Of a stretch of DNA of 64,000 nt, positions 17,217 to 26,400 are shown in pieces; the stretch's first letter is position 1; every line of letters begins with the position of its first letter. Below the pieces are notes generated by a model. It was not told the DNA's origin and did not search any database. It saw only the letters and a list, made by a program, of their open reading frames with translations. Made by a program: the position numbers and the translations under genes. This DNA comes from an uncultured Clostridia bacterium (GTDB lineage Bacteria > Bacillota > Clostridia > Christensenellales > Borkfalkiaceae): assembly GCA_944354125.1 (NCBI GenBank), contig CALVPT010000006.1:39910-103909 (forward strand). Direction: 5' to 3'.

Positions 17217-18332
17217 TTACCTCTTCATCTTGGGGTCGAAGGCGTCCCTGAGGCCGTCGCCGACAAAGTTAAACGCGAGAATTGCAAGCGTTATGCATAC
17301 GCCTGCGCCCACCCAGAGGTTGGGATAGTATTCCCTGTAGTCCGCAGTGCTTGCGAGGTTTATGAGGTTGCCCCACGTAGCAGTGCCGAGAGGTGCGCCG
17401 AGGCCGAGGAAGCCGAGCGTCGCCTCCATCAAAATTACGCTGCCCAGTCCTAAAGTCATCGAGACTATGAGCTGAGGTATGACGTTGGGTATAAGGTGTT
17501 TGAATATCTTTGACGTAGTAGAAAGTCCCGATGCCTTGGCGGCGAGCATGAATTCCTGCTCCCTCAGGGACAATATCTGACCTCTTACAAGTCTTGCCGT
17601 TCCCGTCCACCCTATGGCGCACAGGAAAATCATCATATAGTACAGCTTGGATATGCTTGCGCCCAGACCGTTTTCGGTGAAGATGACCGAAAGTATGAGC
17701 ATTATGGGCAGCGTGGGAATACAGCTGAGGATGTCGACTATACGCATTATGAGGTTGTCAACCCACTTGCCGAAATAGCCTGCAAGGCCGCCGAGAATGA
17801 CGCCGATAATCGTCTGGATTATGACTACGACGAAACCTATCGTAAGCGAAACTCTGCCGCCGAGCATAAGTCGCGTGAGGACGTCATAGCCGCTCTCGTC
17901 CGTGCCCAGCCAGTGCGCCCAGCTTATGCCGCCCAACCTGACATACGAGGGGACGGTTATGGAGATGGCTATCGCCTCGTACTCCACTCCGTTGACCTTG
18001 TAGTATATGGTAGGGCTGGAAATGCCGTCTATTATGAGGTTGATGTTGGTGGTATCCGATACCGTGCCGCCGTCTGCCGCCCAGGGCGAGAACAGCGGTC
18101 CGACAAACGAAAAGAGGAACAACAGTATTATGGTGACAAGACCTATCACCGACAGCTTGGAGCGGAAAAAGCGCTTTGCGACCGTCATCCAGGGCGAGAG
18201 CACCTTTGTCCTGTCGGACAGGCTTTCGCCGTGCAGGTTGTCGTTGAAGTTGGGATTCTTTTCGGATTTGCCTTCTTCGGAAATCATCTCTTCGGAAATC
18301 TCTTCTGCGACTTCTAATTCTTTCTCTTCCAT
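17217..18332 (-). CDS. oppC: Oligopeptide ABC transporter permease, OppC/DppC type
   Basis: A 371-aa inner-membrane permease. An acidic N-terminal extension (EEKELEVAEEISEEM) precedes the first helix (SVIGLVTIILLFLFSFVGPL). The EAA loop region EQEFMLAAKASGLSTTSKIF and GLGAPLGTATWGNLI are typical of the DppC family. An extracytoplasmic insertion of about 50 residues follows helix 1. AAGGAGGACGT precedes the ATG. It lies 9 nt after oppB. Confidence 0.92.
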   Translation of the reverse strand: MEEKELEVAEEISEEMISEEGKSEKNPNFNDNLHGESLSDRTKVLSPWMTVAKRFFRSKLSVIGLVTIILLFLFSFVGPLFSPWAADGGTVSDTTNINLIIDGISSPTIYYKVNGVEYEAIAISITVPSYVRLGGISWAHWLGTDESGYDVLTRLMLGGRVSLTIGFVVVIIQTIIGVILGGLAGYFGKWVDNLIMRIVDILSCIPTLPIMLILSVIFTENGLGASISKLYYMMIFLCAIGWTGTARLVRGQILSLREQEFMLAAKASGLSTTSKIFKHLIPNVIPQLIVSMTLGLGSVILMEATLGFLGLGAPLGTATWGNLINLASTADYREYYPNLWVGAGVCITLAILAFNFVGDGLRDAFDPKMKR

Positions 18333-18341
18333 ACGTCCTCC

Positions 18342-19346
18342 TTAACCGCCGAGCTTGACTCTGGGGTCTACGACGGCATACATGAGGTCGGCGAACAATA
18401 CGCCTATGACCGTCAGCACCGCAAGGAACATGTTATAGCCCATTGCGAGGAATATGTCGCCTGCAAGCAGACCCTGATATGCCTGGTTGCCTATGCCGGG
18501 GAGTGCGAAAATCTGCTCGGTTATCATTGCACCGCCGAAGAGCGACGGCAGCGTGAACGACAGCTGCGTTACGAGGGGAATCATGGTATTGCGGAATACA
18601 TGCTTGTATATTACCTTGCCTTCCGAAAGACCCTTAGCCCTCGCCGTCCTGATGTAGTCGGCGTTGAGCACTTCGAGCGTGTTGGTACGCGTATACCTCA
18701 TTAGGCCGCCTATGCTGAGTATGATCATGACGGACATGGGCAGCACGAGGTGCCACAGTATGTCTATGACGTACGCTATGCCGGCATCGGGAGAGATACC
18801 GCTCGAAAGACCGCCCGTCTCAAACCAGCCGAGGTCTACCGCAAACCACTTTATGAACAGATTGCCCAGGAAGAATGACGGGAAGGCTATACCCACCATG
18901 CACAGTATCGTGGCGATATAGTCCAGCTTGCCGTATTGGTTGACAGCACACTTTATGCCGAGGGGAATGGCGATTATCATCTCGAGAATGAGCGCGGCAA
19001 AGGATATGCCGAATGACAGCCACATATACTGGCCGATTACATCCTGCACGCTTGCGCCGTACTTGAAGGATTCGCCCATGTCGCCCTGCAGGAATCTGCC
19101 GAGCCAAAGGAAATATCCCCTTATTATGCCGAAGAAGCTGTTGTCTTCCAGTCCGTATGCGGCAAGAAGAGCCTGAAGTCCCCTTTCTATCTCTTCTTCA
19201 GAAGCACCGCCGTTGGAGTGCGATATTCTGTAGTTGTCTGCTATGACGTTGGTGGGCATGAGGCGCAACAGGAAATAGATGATGAGCGACACGCCGAACA
19301 GAATGAGTATAGCGAGCAACAGTCTTTTGATTATGTATTTAACCAT
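18342..19346 (-). CDS. oppB: Oligopeptide ABC transporter permease, OppB/DppB type
   Basis: A 334-aa permease. MVKYIIKRLLLAILILFGVS is the standard first helix with its basic lead. The EAA-type loop NADYIRTARAKGLSEGKVIY and the C-terminal ITEQIFALPGIGNQAYQG are conserved in DppB. It is followed by oppC and preceded, after an intercistronic hairpin, by the binding-protein gene. Confidence 0.93.
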   Translation of the reverse strand: MVKYIIKRLLLAILILFGVSLIIYFLLRLMPTNVIADNYRISHSNGGASEEEIERGLQALLAAYGLEDNSFFGIIRGYFLWLGRFLQGDMGESFKYGASVQDVIGQYMWLSFGISFAALILEMIIAIPLGIKCAVNQYGKLDYIATILCMVGIAFPSFFLGNLFIKWFAVDLGWFETGGLSSGISPDAGIAYVIDILWHLVLPMSVMIILSIGGLMRYTRTNTLEVLNADYIRTARAKGLSEGKVIYKHVFRNTMIPLVTQLSFTLPSLFGGAMITEQIFALPGIGNQAYQGLLAGDIFLAMGYNMFLAVLTVIGVLFADLMYAVVDPRVKLGG

Positions 19347-19367
19347 TATAGTCTCCGAAGAGGTTTC

Positions 19368-19400
19368 CCCTTCCTCCCCTCCCGTTCGGGGGAGGGAAGG
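19368..19400 (-). promoter_or_regulatory. Intercistronic hairpin between oppA and oppB
   Basis: A GC-rich inverted repeat (CCTTCC...CCCG / CGGGGGAGGGAAGG, TT loop) lies between the binding-protein gene and the permease gene. It lacks a U-tract, so full termination is unlikely. Hairpins at this place commonly stabilise the upstream mRNA and raise binding protein over permease; here that is inference. Confidence 0.55.
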
Positions 19401-19420
19401 AGAGAAAGCGTCTTAGCTGA

Positions 19421-22033
19421 TTATTTCTTGTAGCCGAGCTTCCAGAGTTCTGCTATGGGACCCATGAGGTAGGAAGGTTCTGCCGTCATGGTAGAGGAGT
19501 CGAGTACGTTGTCGTTGTAGACGCAGAGGTCGTTACGCTGATAGGTGGGGAATTCTACGGCGAGATCCATTATGAGGTCGAGGGTCTGCGCATAGATTTC
19601 CTTACGCTCTGCCTGGTTGAGCGTCGACCTGCCTTCGTCGATGAGCTCTGCAAGTTCGTCGACTATAACCTGTTCGGTGCCGAACGTCGAACCGTCGTCC
19701 CTGAGTATGCCGTTCTTATACCAGTTGTTGGTGCTGGATGCGTTGGAGTTCTTGCTGTATACCTGGTAGGGGTCGGGGTCGATGCTCGAGGACCACGCTG
19801 CCGCCCATACTGCAAGGTCGCCCGTAACCAGCTTCTGCAGAGCGGTGATGTCCTGCTGAACGGTTATTTCGAAGCCGCAGCTGTTGAGGAACTTCTGTGC
19901 CGCCTCGAACATTCTGAATGCGGGGTGGTCTGTCGTTTCGCCGGCGATGGTGAACGTCAGCTTTAAGGGCTGGTCGTCCGCAACGCCCTTGAGCTTGCCG
20001 TCCGCGTCGTCATAGTACCAGTTGCCCGAGGTCTCTACGAGCTCGATTATCTGGTTGGGATCGGTCCATCTCTCATAGTAACGGTCCTTTGCCTTGGGGT
20101 CTGCCCACGAGGTCGAGGAGATGGGACGGTTGATGAGGTTGACGAGGTCGGTGCCGTAGTAGCTGACTATCGACGAGGTGTCGAATGCGTGCATTATAGC
20201 CTGTCTTACTTCGATGTCGGGCACATACTTGGGGTTGATGCCGGCATAGCCGTAACCGCCGGTAAGGTAGGTTATCGTCCTTAAGTTATCCTTGAACGCC
20301 GAGAGGTTGGTAGCCGTTGCGATGGGCTCGCCGTAGTCGATTTCGCCCGTCTGAAGCGCCGAGACAATCTTATCGTCGGCATATACCTTGTACTGTACTC
20401 TGTTGATTACCGCGTTGTTTACTCCGCTGCCGAGCGTCTCGAAATAGGGGTTGCGCGCGAAGTATGCGATGTTGTTGTGGAAGAATTCCGTCCTGTTGGT
20501 AGTATCCGTCCAGTTGTAGGATACTGCCTTGTATGCGCCCGCGCCTACGGGAAGACCGTTCTTCTCGCTTGCCGTGAGCACGTCGTTGAACCACGCGATG
20601 TCGTTGAATTCTACGCCGAAGTCAACACAGGAGTTGTCGTAGAGCTTGCCTGCATTGTATGCAGCCATAGCCTTGTCGTAGTGCGCCTTGTCCGAATAGT
20701 AGTGCATGGGCGCGATGGTTACGCTGAAGTTCCACTTTGCCTTGGGGTCGACTCCGTCGATCTCAATTCTGAGTATGTCGTGGTCTTCGCCGTAGGACGT
20801 GGTCTCGCCGGTGTACTCGTTCTTGAGCGAGCTTGCCTTGGAGACGGTTATGCCCGAAATGGAGGGTACTGCCAGCTGGCCGTCAACGAGCTTATCCTCG
20901 AACGCCTTGCTGCGTTCGTCTGCCATGAAGTATTCGAGCGCCGTGCCTGCCGTGTTGCAGTAGGTGAGGATATAGTCGATCTGCGTGTCTATGGTGTTGG
21001 CACCATATACCTGGTTTATGCAGTATTCCTTCTTGGCCTCGAGAATTTCGTATTCGTCCGTAAGACCGGCCGTTGCCGCAGCCACCTCGTCGATGAGGTT
21101 CTGGTGCATTACCGAGCCCGTTACGTCGGGGTCGAGCGAGGTGAGATACTTGCCGTTTGCGTCCGTCCTGTAGGAGGTGCCGCCCTGCGCGTTGGTGTAG
21201 GTCTGCCTCTGCACGATGCCTTCGATATACATATATACCTGCCACTCTTCGGTGAAGGTGTAGTCCTTATAGCTCTCTACCCAGCTGCCGACGGTCGAGT
21301 TCCAGTCGGAGGTGAGCTCGTCGAGGTACAGGTCCTTGACCTTCTCGAGGTCTGCCTTCTGGTCTTCGGTGAGGTTTTCTACGCCGCCGCCGTCTTCAGA
21401 CCAGTCGATGAGCGCGTTGATGCGGTTTTCGGCATATGCATAGTAAGTGAGGTTATCCTCTGCCGAGTCCTCGGTTGCCGCAGGGTCCTGAAGTCTGTAT
21501 GCCTGCAGTCCCTTTATCTTGGTCGAGTAAATCGTGGACGAACCCGAGTATGCGGGGTCGAGATATACATAGAGGTTGAAGAGCGCGTCCATTACGGTGA
21601 GGTCGGTGCCCGTCGAGTCCTGGACGCCGTTCTTGATTACGAATTCATAGACGGTCGAGCCCTCGGCGTCCGATCTGCCCGCAACGGCGCCGTCGCCCGT
21701 GCCGCTGCCTATTGCCTTGCCGTTGGCGTCGTAGTAAGTTTCCTGATAGTCAAGCGCGAAGCTGGGCTGATCCTCGCCGTATGCGAGCACTGCGTTGTCG
21801 CCCACTACCTCGCTGGTTACAAGCGAAATCTGCGTCATGTTTGCGATTTCGCCGTCGTTTTCAGCCGTATAGAACAGGGGGTTGAACTTCTGATCGACTG
21901 CGCCTATCGCGAGCTTGAGCGCATCCGTTTCGGGGTCGCGCCCTGCTCCCTTATTTCCGCAGCCTGCCACGCCGAATGCCATTGCTCCGCAGAGACCGAA
22001 GCAGACAATGCTGGTTAATAATTTCTTTTTCAC
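19421..22033 (-). CDS. oppA: Oligopeptide-binding lipoprotein, OppA type, enlarged
   Basis: An 870-aa extracellular solute-binding lipoprotein (SBP family 5) that captures peptides for the Opp permease. A signal peptide ends in lipobox VAGC. Family features include LKLAIGAVDQKFNPLFYTAE near the start, GYAGINPKYVPDIEVRQAIM and WAAAWSSSIDPDPYQVYS. It is about 300 residues longer than usual OppA, with the extra material at about residues 130-400. The start is GTG (22033-22031) with AAAGGAGG 7 nt before it. Only 22 nt separate it from the lipoprotein gene upstream, so it probably shares its transcript. Confidence 0.9.
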   Translation of the reverse strand: MKKKLLTSIVCFGLCGAMAFGVAGCGNKGAGRDPETDALKLAIGAVDQKFNPLFYTAENDGEIANMTQISLVTSEVVGDNAVLAYGEDQPSFALDYQETYYDANGKAIGSGTGDGAVAGRSDAEGSTVYEFVIKNGVQDSTGTDLTVMDALFNLYVYLDPAYSGSSTIYSTKIKGLQAYRLQDPAATEDSAEDNLTYYAYAENRINALIDWSEDGGGVENLTEDQKADLEKVKDLYLDELTSDWNSTVGSWVESYKDYTFTEEWQVYMYIEGIVQRQTYTNAQGGTSYRTDANGKYLTSLDPDVTGSVMHQNLIDEVAAATAGLTDEYEILEAKKEYCINQVYGANTIDTQIDYILTYCNTAGTALEYFMADERSKAFEDKLVDGQLAVPSISGITVSKASSLKNEYTGETTSYGEDHDILRIEIDGVDPKAKWNFSVTIAPMHYYSDKAHYDKAMAAYNAGKLYDNSCVDFGVEFNDIAWFNDVLTASEKNGLPVGAGAYKAVSYNWTDTTNRTEFFHNNIAYFARNPYFETLGSGVNNAVINRVQYKVYADDKIVSALQTGEIDYGEPIATATNLSAFKDNLRTITYLTGGYGYAGINPKYVPDIEVRQAIMHAFDTSSIVSYYGTDLVNLINRPISSTSWADPKAKDRYYERWTDPNQIIELVETSGNWYYDDADGKLKGVADDQPLKLTFTIAGETTDHPAFRMFEAAQKFLNSCGFEITVQQDITALQKLVTGDLAVWAAAWSSSIDPDPYQVYSKNSNASSTNNWYKNGILRDDGSTFGTEQVIVDELAELIDEGRSTLNQAERKEIYAQTLDLIMDLAVEFPTYQRNDLCVYNDNVLDSSTMTAEPSYLMGPIAELWKLGYKK

Positions 22034-22055
22034 TGGGAATCCTCCTTTAATGAGT

Positions 22056-23483
22056 TTAGTTTATCGTAAGGGTATTGGTACCCGTGACAGTTATTTTGCC
22101 GCCGTAGAGCGATGCGATATCGTCGTCGCTGCCCTCGCCGCCGAACAGCCAGTGAGAGGTGTCGAGCGAGCCGCCGACGAGCTGAGCGTTGACTATCTGC
22201 TTGTCGGGAGCCTTGATATCCGCCGTGATGTTGCCTATCGTAAGGTCCATCGTAGCGCCGTCAGCCATTCCGTCGCAGATTGCAAACAGCGATATCTCCG
22301 AGGTCGACGAGGTGAAGCTTATGGATATTCCGTCGAGGGTAAGTCCCGTAATGTTGGCGCTTGCCGCGATGCTGCCGAATATCGAATAGGTCTGACCTCT
22401 CTGCGCCGATGCGGTGAACTTGAGGTTGGAAATGGTATTTCCGTTGCCCTGAACGGTTGCCTTGACGGAGAACGTATCCGTCGAGTTCCTGAGGTTTATG
22501 GTAGTCCTTACGTCCTTGCAGTCGATGGAATCGAGCACGTAGTACTTGTTGTCCTCGTTCCTGAGGCCGTTGAACATGGACGCAACGCTGTTGACGTCGT
22601 CCTTGGAGACTACCGTCCAGTCGCCTGCGATATACTTGCTGTATACCCTTACGTTCTGTCCGTCCGTGGGACGGTCGAAGATGCCTGCCTGAACCGTGCA
22701 TTCCTCGTCCGCATAGGTGCGGAGGAAGGTTGCGCCCGCAAAGCTTACGGGTTCCCTCGTCGTAGGCGACGAAGTTGCCGAATTGCCGAAGGCGTCCTCC
22801 CTTATTATGTCGCCATTTTTGTAGGTATTGCCGGCGGCGTCGGTAAGAGTCTGACCCTCGTCGAATACGAGCACGTATTCAATCTGGAGCGAACGCACCC
22901 ACTTGGCGCAGACTATTATGTCGGCGTCGTGCGCCACGATATAGTCCGAGGTAAGCTGAGTGTCGGATGCGACGACTCTTATATTGCTCTCGAGTATCTC
23001 CTCGTCTACGCCCTCCCTTGCAAAGACGGGACGGCGGTTGGAGTCGTCGGTTACGGCTTCGCCGTTTTCGTCATATACGGGATAGACGGGCACCGCCTCC
23101 GAAGAACCTTCGGGGGTATAGGTGTACATGGGTTCGCCCTTGTGCTCGCCGTCTGTATACGTCTCGGGCAGGAACCACCCCACGAGCTCATAGCCCGAGA
23201 GGTTTACCTTTATGCCCTGCGTATCCTGGGTGACGTCGAAGAAGGGCACGCCCGCAGAGCTGTAGTTCTCGCTTTCGGGGTCGTTTCTGAAATACAGGCT
23301 TCTCACTCCGACGGTGTTCGAACCGTCGAAAAGTCCGCCGTTGCCGTAGTATGTGACGTGTGCGCCGAAACCTTCGAGCACCTCGTCCAGCGTTTCCTTG
23401 CCGATTGAACAGCCAGCAACGCCAAACAGCATACACAGCGCCGAGAGAAGAGCGATAAGCCAGATTTTCACTCTCTTAGTCAT
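22056..23483 (-). CDS. Surface lipoprotein, repeat-type, unknown function
   Basis: A 475-aa protein with signal peptide and lipobox GVAGC (Cys25). Residues about 35-230 look like beta-rich InlB-type/Listeria-Bacteroides repeat material (VTYYGNGGLFDG, LSGYELVGWFLPE, ADIIVCAKWVRS). The second half has a short solenoid resembling GLUG-type repeats (GNGNTISNLKFTA, IFGSIAASANITGLTLDG). The start at 23483 overlaps the protease gene stop by 8 nt, so the two are coupled. No catalytic motif is visible; a substrate-binding or adhesive role at the cell surface is a guess. An in-frame upstream extension lacks a signal peptide and was rejected. Confidence 0.7.
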   Translation of the reverse strand: MTKRVKIWLIALLSALCMLFGVAGCSIGKETLDEVLEGFGAHVTYYGNGGLFDGSNTVGVRSLYFRNDPESENYSSAGVPFFDVTQDTQGIKVNLSGYELVGWFLPETYTDGEHKGEPMYTYTPEGSSEAVPVYPVYDENGEAVTDDSNRRPVFAREGVDEEILESNIRVVASDTQLTSDYIVAHDADIIVCAKWVRSLQIEYVLVFDEGQTLTDAAGNTYKNGDIIREDAFGNSATSSPTTREPVSFAGATFLRTYADEECTVQAGIFDRPTDGQNVRVYSKYIAGDWTVVSKDDVNSVASMFNGLRNEDNKYYVLDSIDCKDVRTTINLRNSTDTFSVKATVQGNGNTISNLKFTASAQRGQTYSIFGSIAASANITGLTLDGISISFTSSTSEISLFAICDGMADGATMDLTIGNITADIKAPDKQIVNAQLVGGSLDTSHWLFGGEGSDDDIASLYGGKITVTGTNTLTIN

Positions 23484-26400
23484 TGTCTGTACCTTCACCG
23501 TCGTTATTTTCCTGAGATTCGCCCGACTTTGCGGTCTTGTCCGCAAAGAAGAGCAACTTCTTCTTTTTGAGTACGATGAGCGCCACAACTACAGCCGCAA
23601 CTATTACGACAACGCCTGCGCCTATGCCTACATATACCCAGACCATGGGGTCGGTCGAAGGCGTCTGGGGCTGATTTTCGCCGCTGCCTGCCGTGACGAT
23701 AACCTTGACGCTTATCAGTCTGCCTTCATATGCGCCCGTACCTTCAAGCGTTACCGCCTCGTCGGTCGTTCTCAGCGTTCTGTCATAGCTTGCCTCGAGC
23801 ACGAAGTTGCCCGCTGCATCGATGACCTCTTCGGAGAAGTCGCTGTACGTTATGCGAAGCTTGAGCCCCGTCATATCGAACATTTCGCCTTCGACGTATT
23901 CGGTCTTGTAGGTCGAGCTAGAATCGAGCGCGACGCTCCTTACCGTAAGCGCTATGCCGAACGCCTGCTTTACGGGCTTGAGCGCACTCTCTATTGCGAA
24001 AAGCTTGGAGAAGTTATCCTCGCCGACATATGCGCGCTGTACGTCCGTCTTTAAGTTGTTGTAAAGTCTGTGCGCTTCCTGAACGCTGTCGGAGAATGCC
24101 TGAACCTCGTCCTTGGTCTTGTTTGCAGGCGTCCAGGTCGAAACCACTTCCGCAGAGGCAAAGCCCTCTATCATGCTCTTGAGCGTTCTGGTATCGTCTT
24201 CGGGCATCTCGTCGAGGGTGACTTTGCTGCCGAAGTACATCTGATATATATAGTTGTCGTAGCCCGTGCCGTTTTCGGGATAGAGTATCCTGAGCGTGCT
24301 CACGCTCGTTGCCGAGGTGTGGGGCTGGTAGGGAACATAGTTGACTATGCTGTCCACGAAGTTGCGGAAGTAGAAGGAGTTTGCCGAATATCTCGACGTA
24401 TCCCTCGTTCCAAGTCCCTCGAGGAGGGTAGGCGCCGCAATGCTCTCGAACTGGTAGGTCGTAATGCCGCTTGCAAAGAATGCGCCGTCGCCTATCGTGT
24501 TGAGCGTCCAGGGAAGAACGACCCTTGTGAGCGAAGTTGCGGGAACGCCCGAGAATGCAAATTCTTCGATTGCAACCGTGCCTTCCTTGACGACGTAGGA
24601 GATTACCTGATTTTCTTCCGTGCCCTTGAGAGCTGCGGGATATGCGCTGAGCTCGTAGGAGCCGCTCTGTCCGGGAATGTTCCTGTAGAGAACGCCGCCT
24701 TCGGAGAAGTAGTATTGGTTGTCCGCCGAAACGTTGATCGACCTGAGAACGGTTATGCCGTTGAACGCAGATGCGCCGACGTAGCTGCAGTTTTCGGGGA
24801 TATCAATCGAGACGAGCGCCGTGCTGAAGAATGCATAGTCGCCTATGCCCTCGAGCTGAGCGCCGAGCGTTACCGTGCTCAGATGCGAGCTGTAGAGGAA
24901 CGCCTCGGCATATATGCTCTTTGCCGCGCTTAAGTCTGCCGACGTCAGCGACGTGCAGTAAGCGAATGCCGTCTGACCTATCGTCGTTACCTTGTTGAGG
25001 TTGGTGAGCGTCGCAAGCGACGTGCAGTTTGCAAATGCCTCGTTGCCTATCTCGGTTACGTTCCTGAGGTCGAGCGTCACGAGCGCCGAGCAATATGCGA
25101 ATGCGCCGTCGTCTATTTTGGTCATCTTGTCGCTGAGCGTTACGCTGGTAAGAGCGCCGGACTGCTCGTTGAGGAAGGTGAACGTGCCCGTTGCCGTAGC
25201 ATTTGCGCCGAAGGTTACCGTAGCGAGTGCGGGGCAGCGAGCGAATACGCCCTCTCCCATGCTGGTTACGGAGGAAATTTCTGCCTTTGCAAGTCTGCTG
25301 CAGCCCTCGAATGCGAGGTCGCCTATAGTCGTCACTCCGTCGGGAAGGGAGATTTCGGTAAGGTCGGTGCAGCTGTTGAAGGCATATGCGCCTATCTCGG
25401 TGAGCGCAGAATTGCCGGCAAATTCAACTTCCTGAAGGAAGCTCTGCGCGAATGCATAGTTGCCTATCTTCTTTACCGTCTGGGGTATGGTGACGGTTGT
25501 AAGTCCCGTGCCGTAGAATGCATAGTCTGCAATCTCGGTGAGCGAGGGAATATTGACGGAGGTCAGTCCCGAAAGTCCGTAGAACGCACCCTTTCCTATC
25601 GACGTTATTCCCGTCAGGTCGAGCGTCGTTCTGCCCGAAAGGACGCTGTCGGCGAAGGCATATGCGCCTATTGCCGTGGTTCCCTCCCTGAATGAGAAGG
25701 ACGAGTCCACCGTCTGGGGCGCGAGCACGAGCGTGTTGCCGCGGTAGAGCGCGCCGTTGACTATTTCATAGCCCGAGCCGCCGATAGTTGCGTTGGTCGT
25801 GCCTGCGAATACCTCGTTGCCGAAGGTCGTTTCGCCTGCAGGCAGGTTTACCGTGCCGAGCGAAGGGCAGTTTGCGAATGCGCCGTCGCCTATCGACGAG
25901 AGTGCGCAGTCAAACGTAACGCCCGAGAGCTTTGTACAGCCGTAGAACGCATTTTTGCCTATCGTGAACGGCTTTACCGAGGCATTGCCGTTGCCGAATG
26001 TCACCTTTTCGAGCGAGGTGCAGCCGTAGAACGCGCCGTCGGGAACTGCGGGATTGAGTATTGTCACTTCCTTGAGCGAAGTGCAGCCCCTGAACATATT
26101 TGCGCCCATTGCCGTGGTTGCGCTTGTCGTTACCGACTTGAGCGAGGTGCAGCCTGCGAACAGGTTGCTGCCTGCCACGTGCAGGAGGGATATATCCGCC
26201 GACTTGAGCGAGGTGCAGCCCATGAACACGCCGTCGTACATAGTGCCTATTGCGCCCATGTTTACGACCTCTTCGAGGGCGGTACAGCCGGCGAACGCCG
26301 TCCTTGCAACCGTGAATACCTTGCAGTTGGAGAGGTCTACCTTCCTGAGCGAGGTACAATCCATGAATGCGTCAGTAGAAATGAGCGTAAGCGAAGATTC

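Noticed and set aside
24800..26400. Regularly spaced similar DNA segments in the protease gene
   Set aside because: These are the coding units of LRR_5 protein repeats, not a CRISPR or mobile repeat array.
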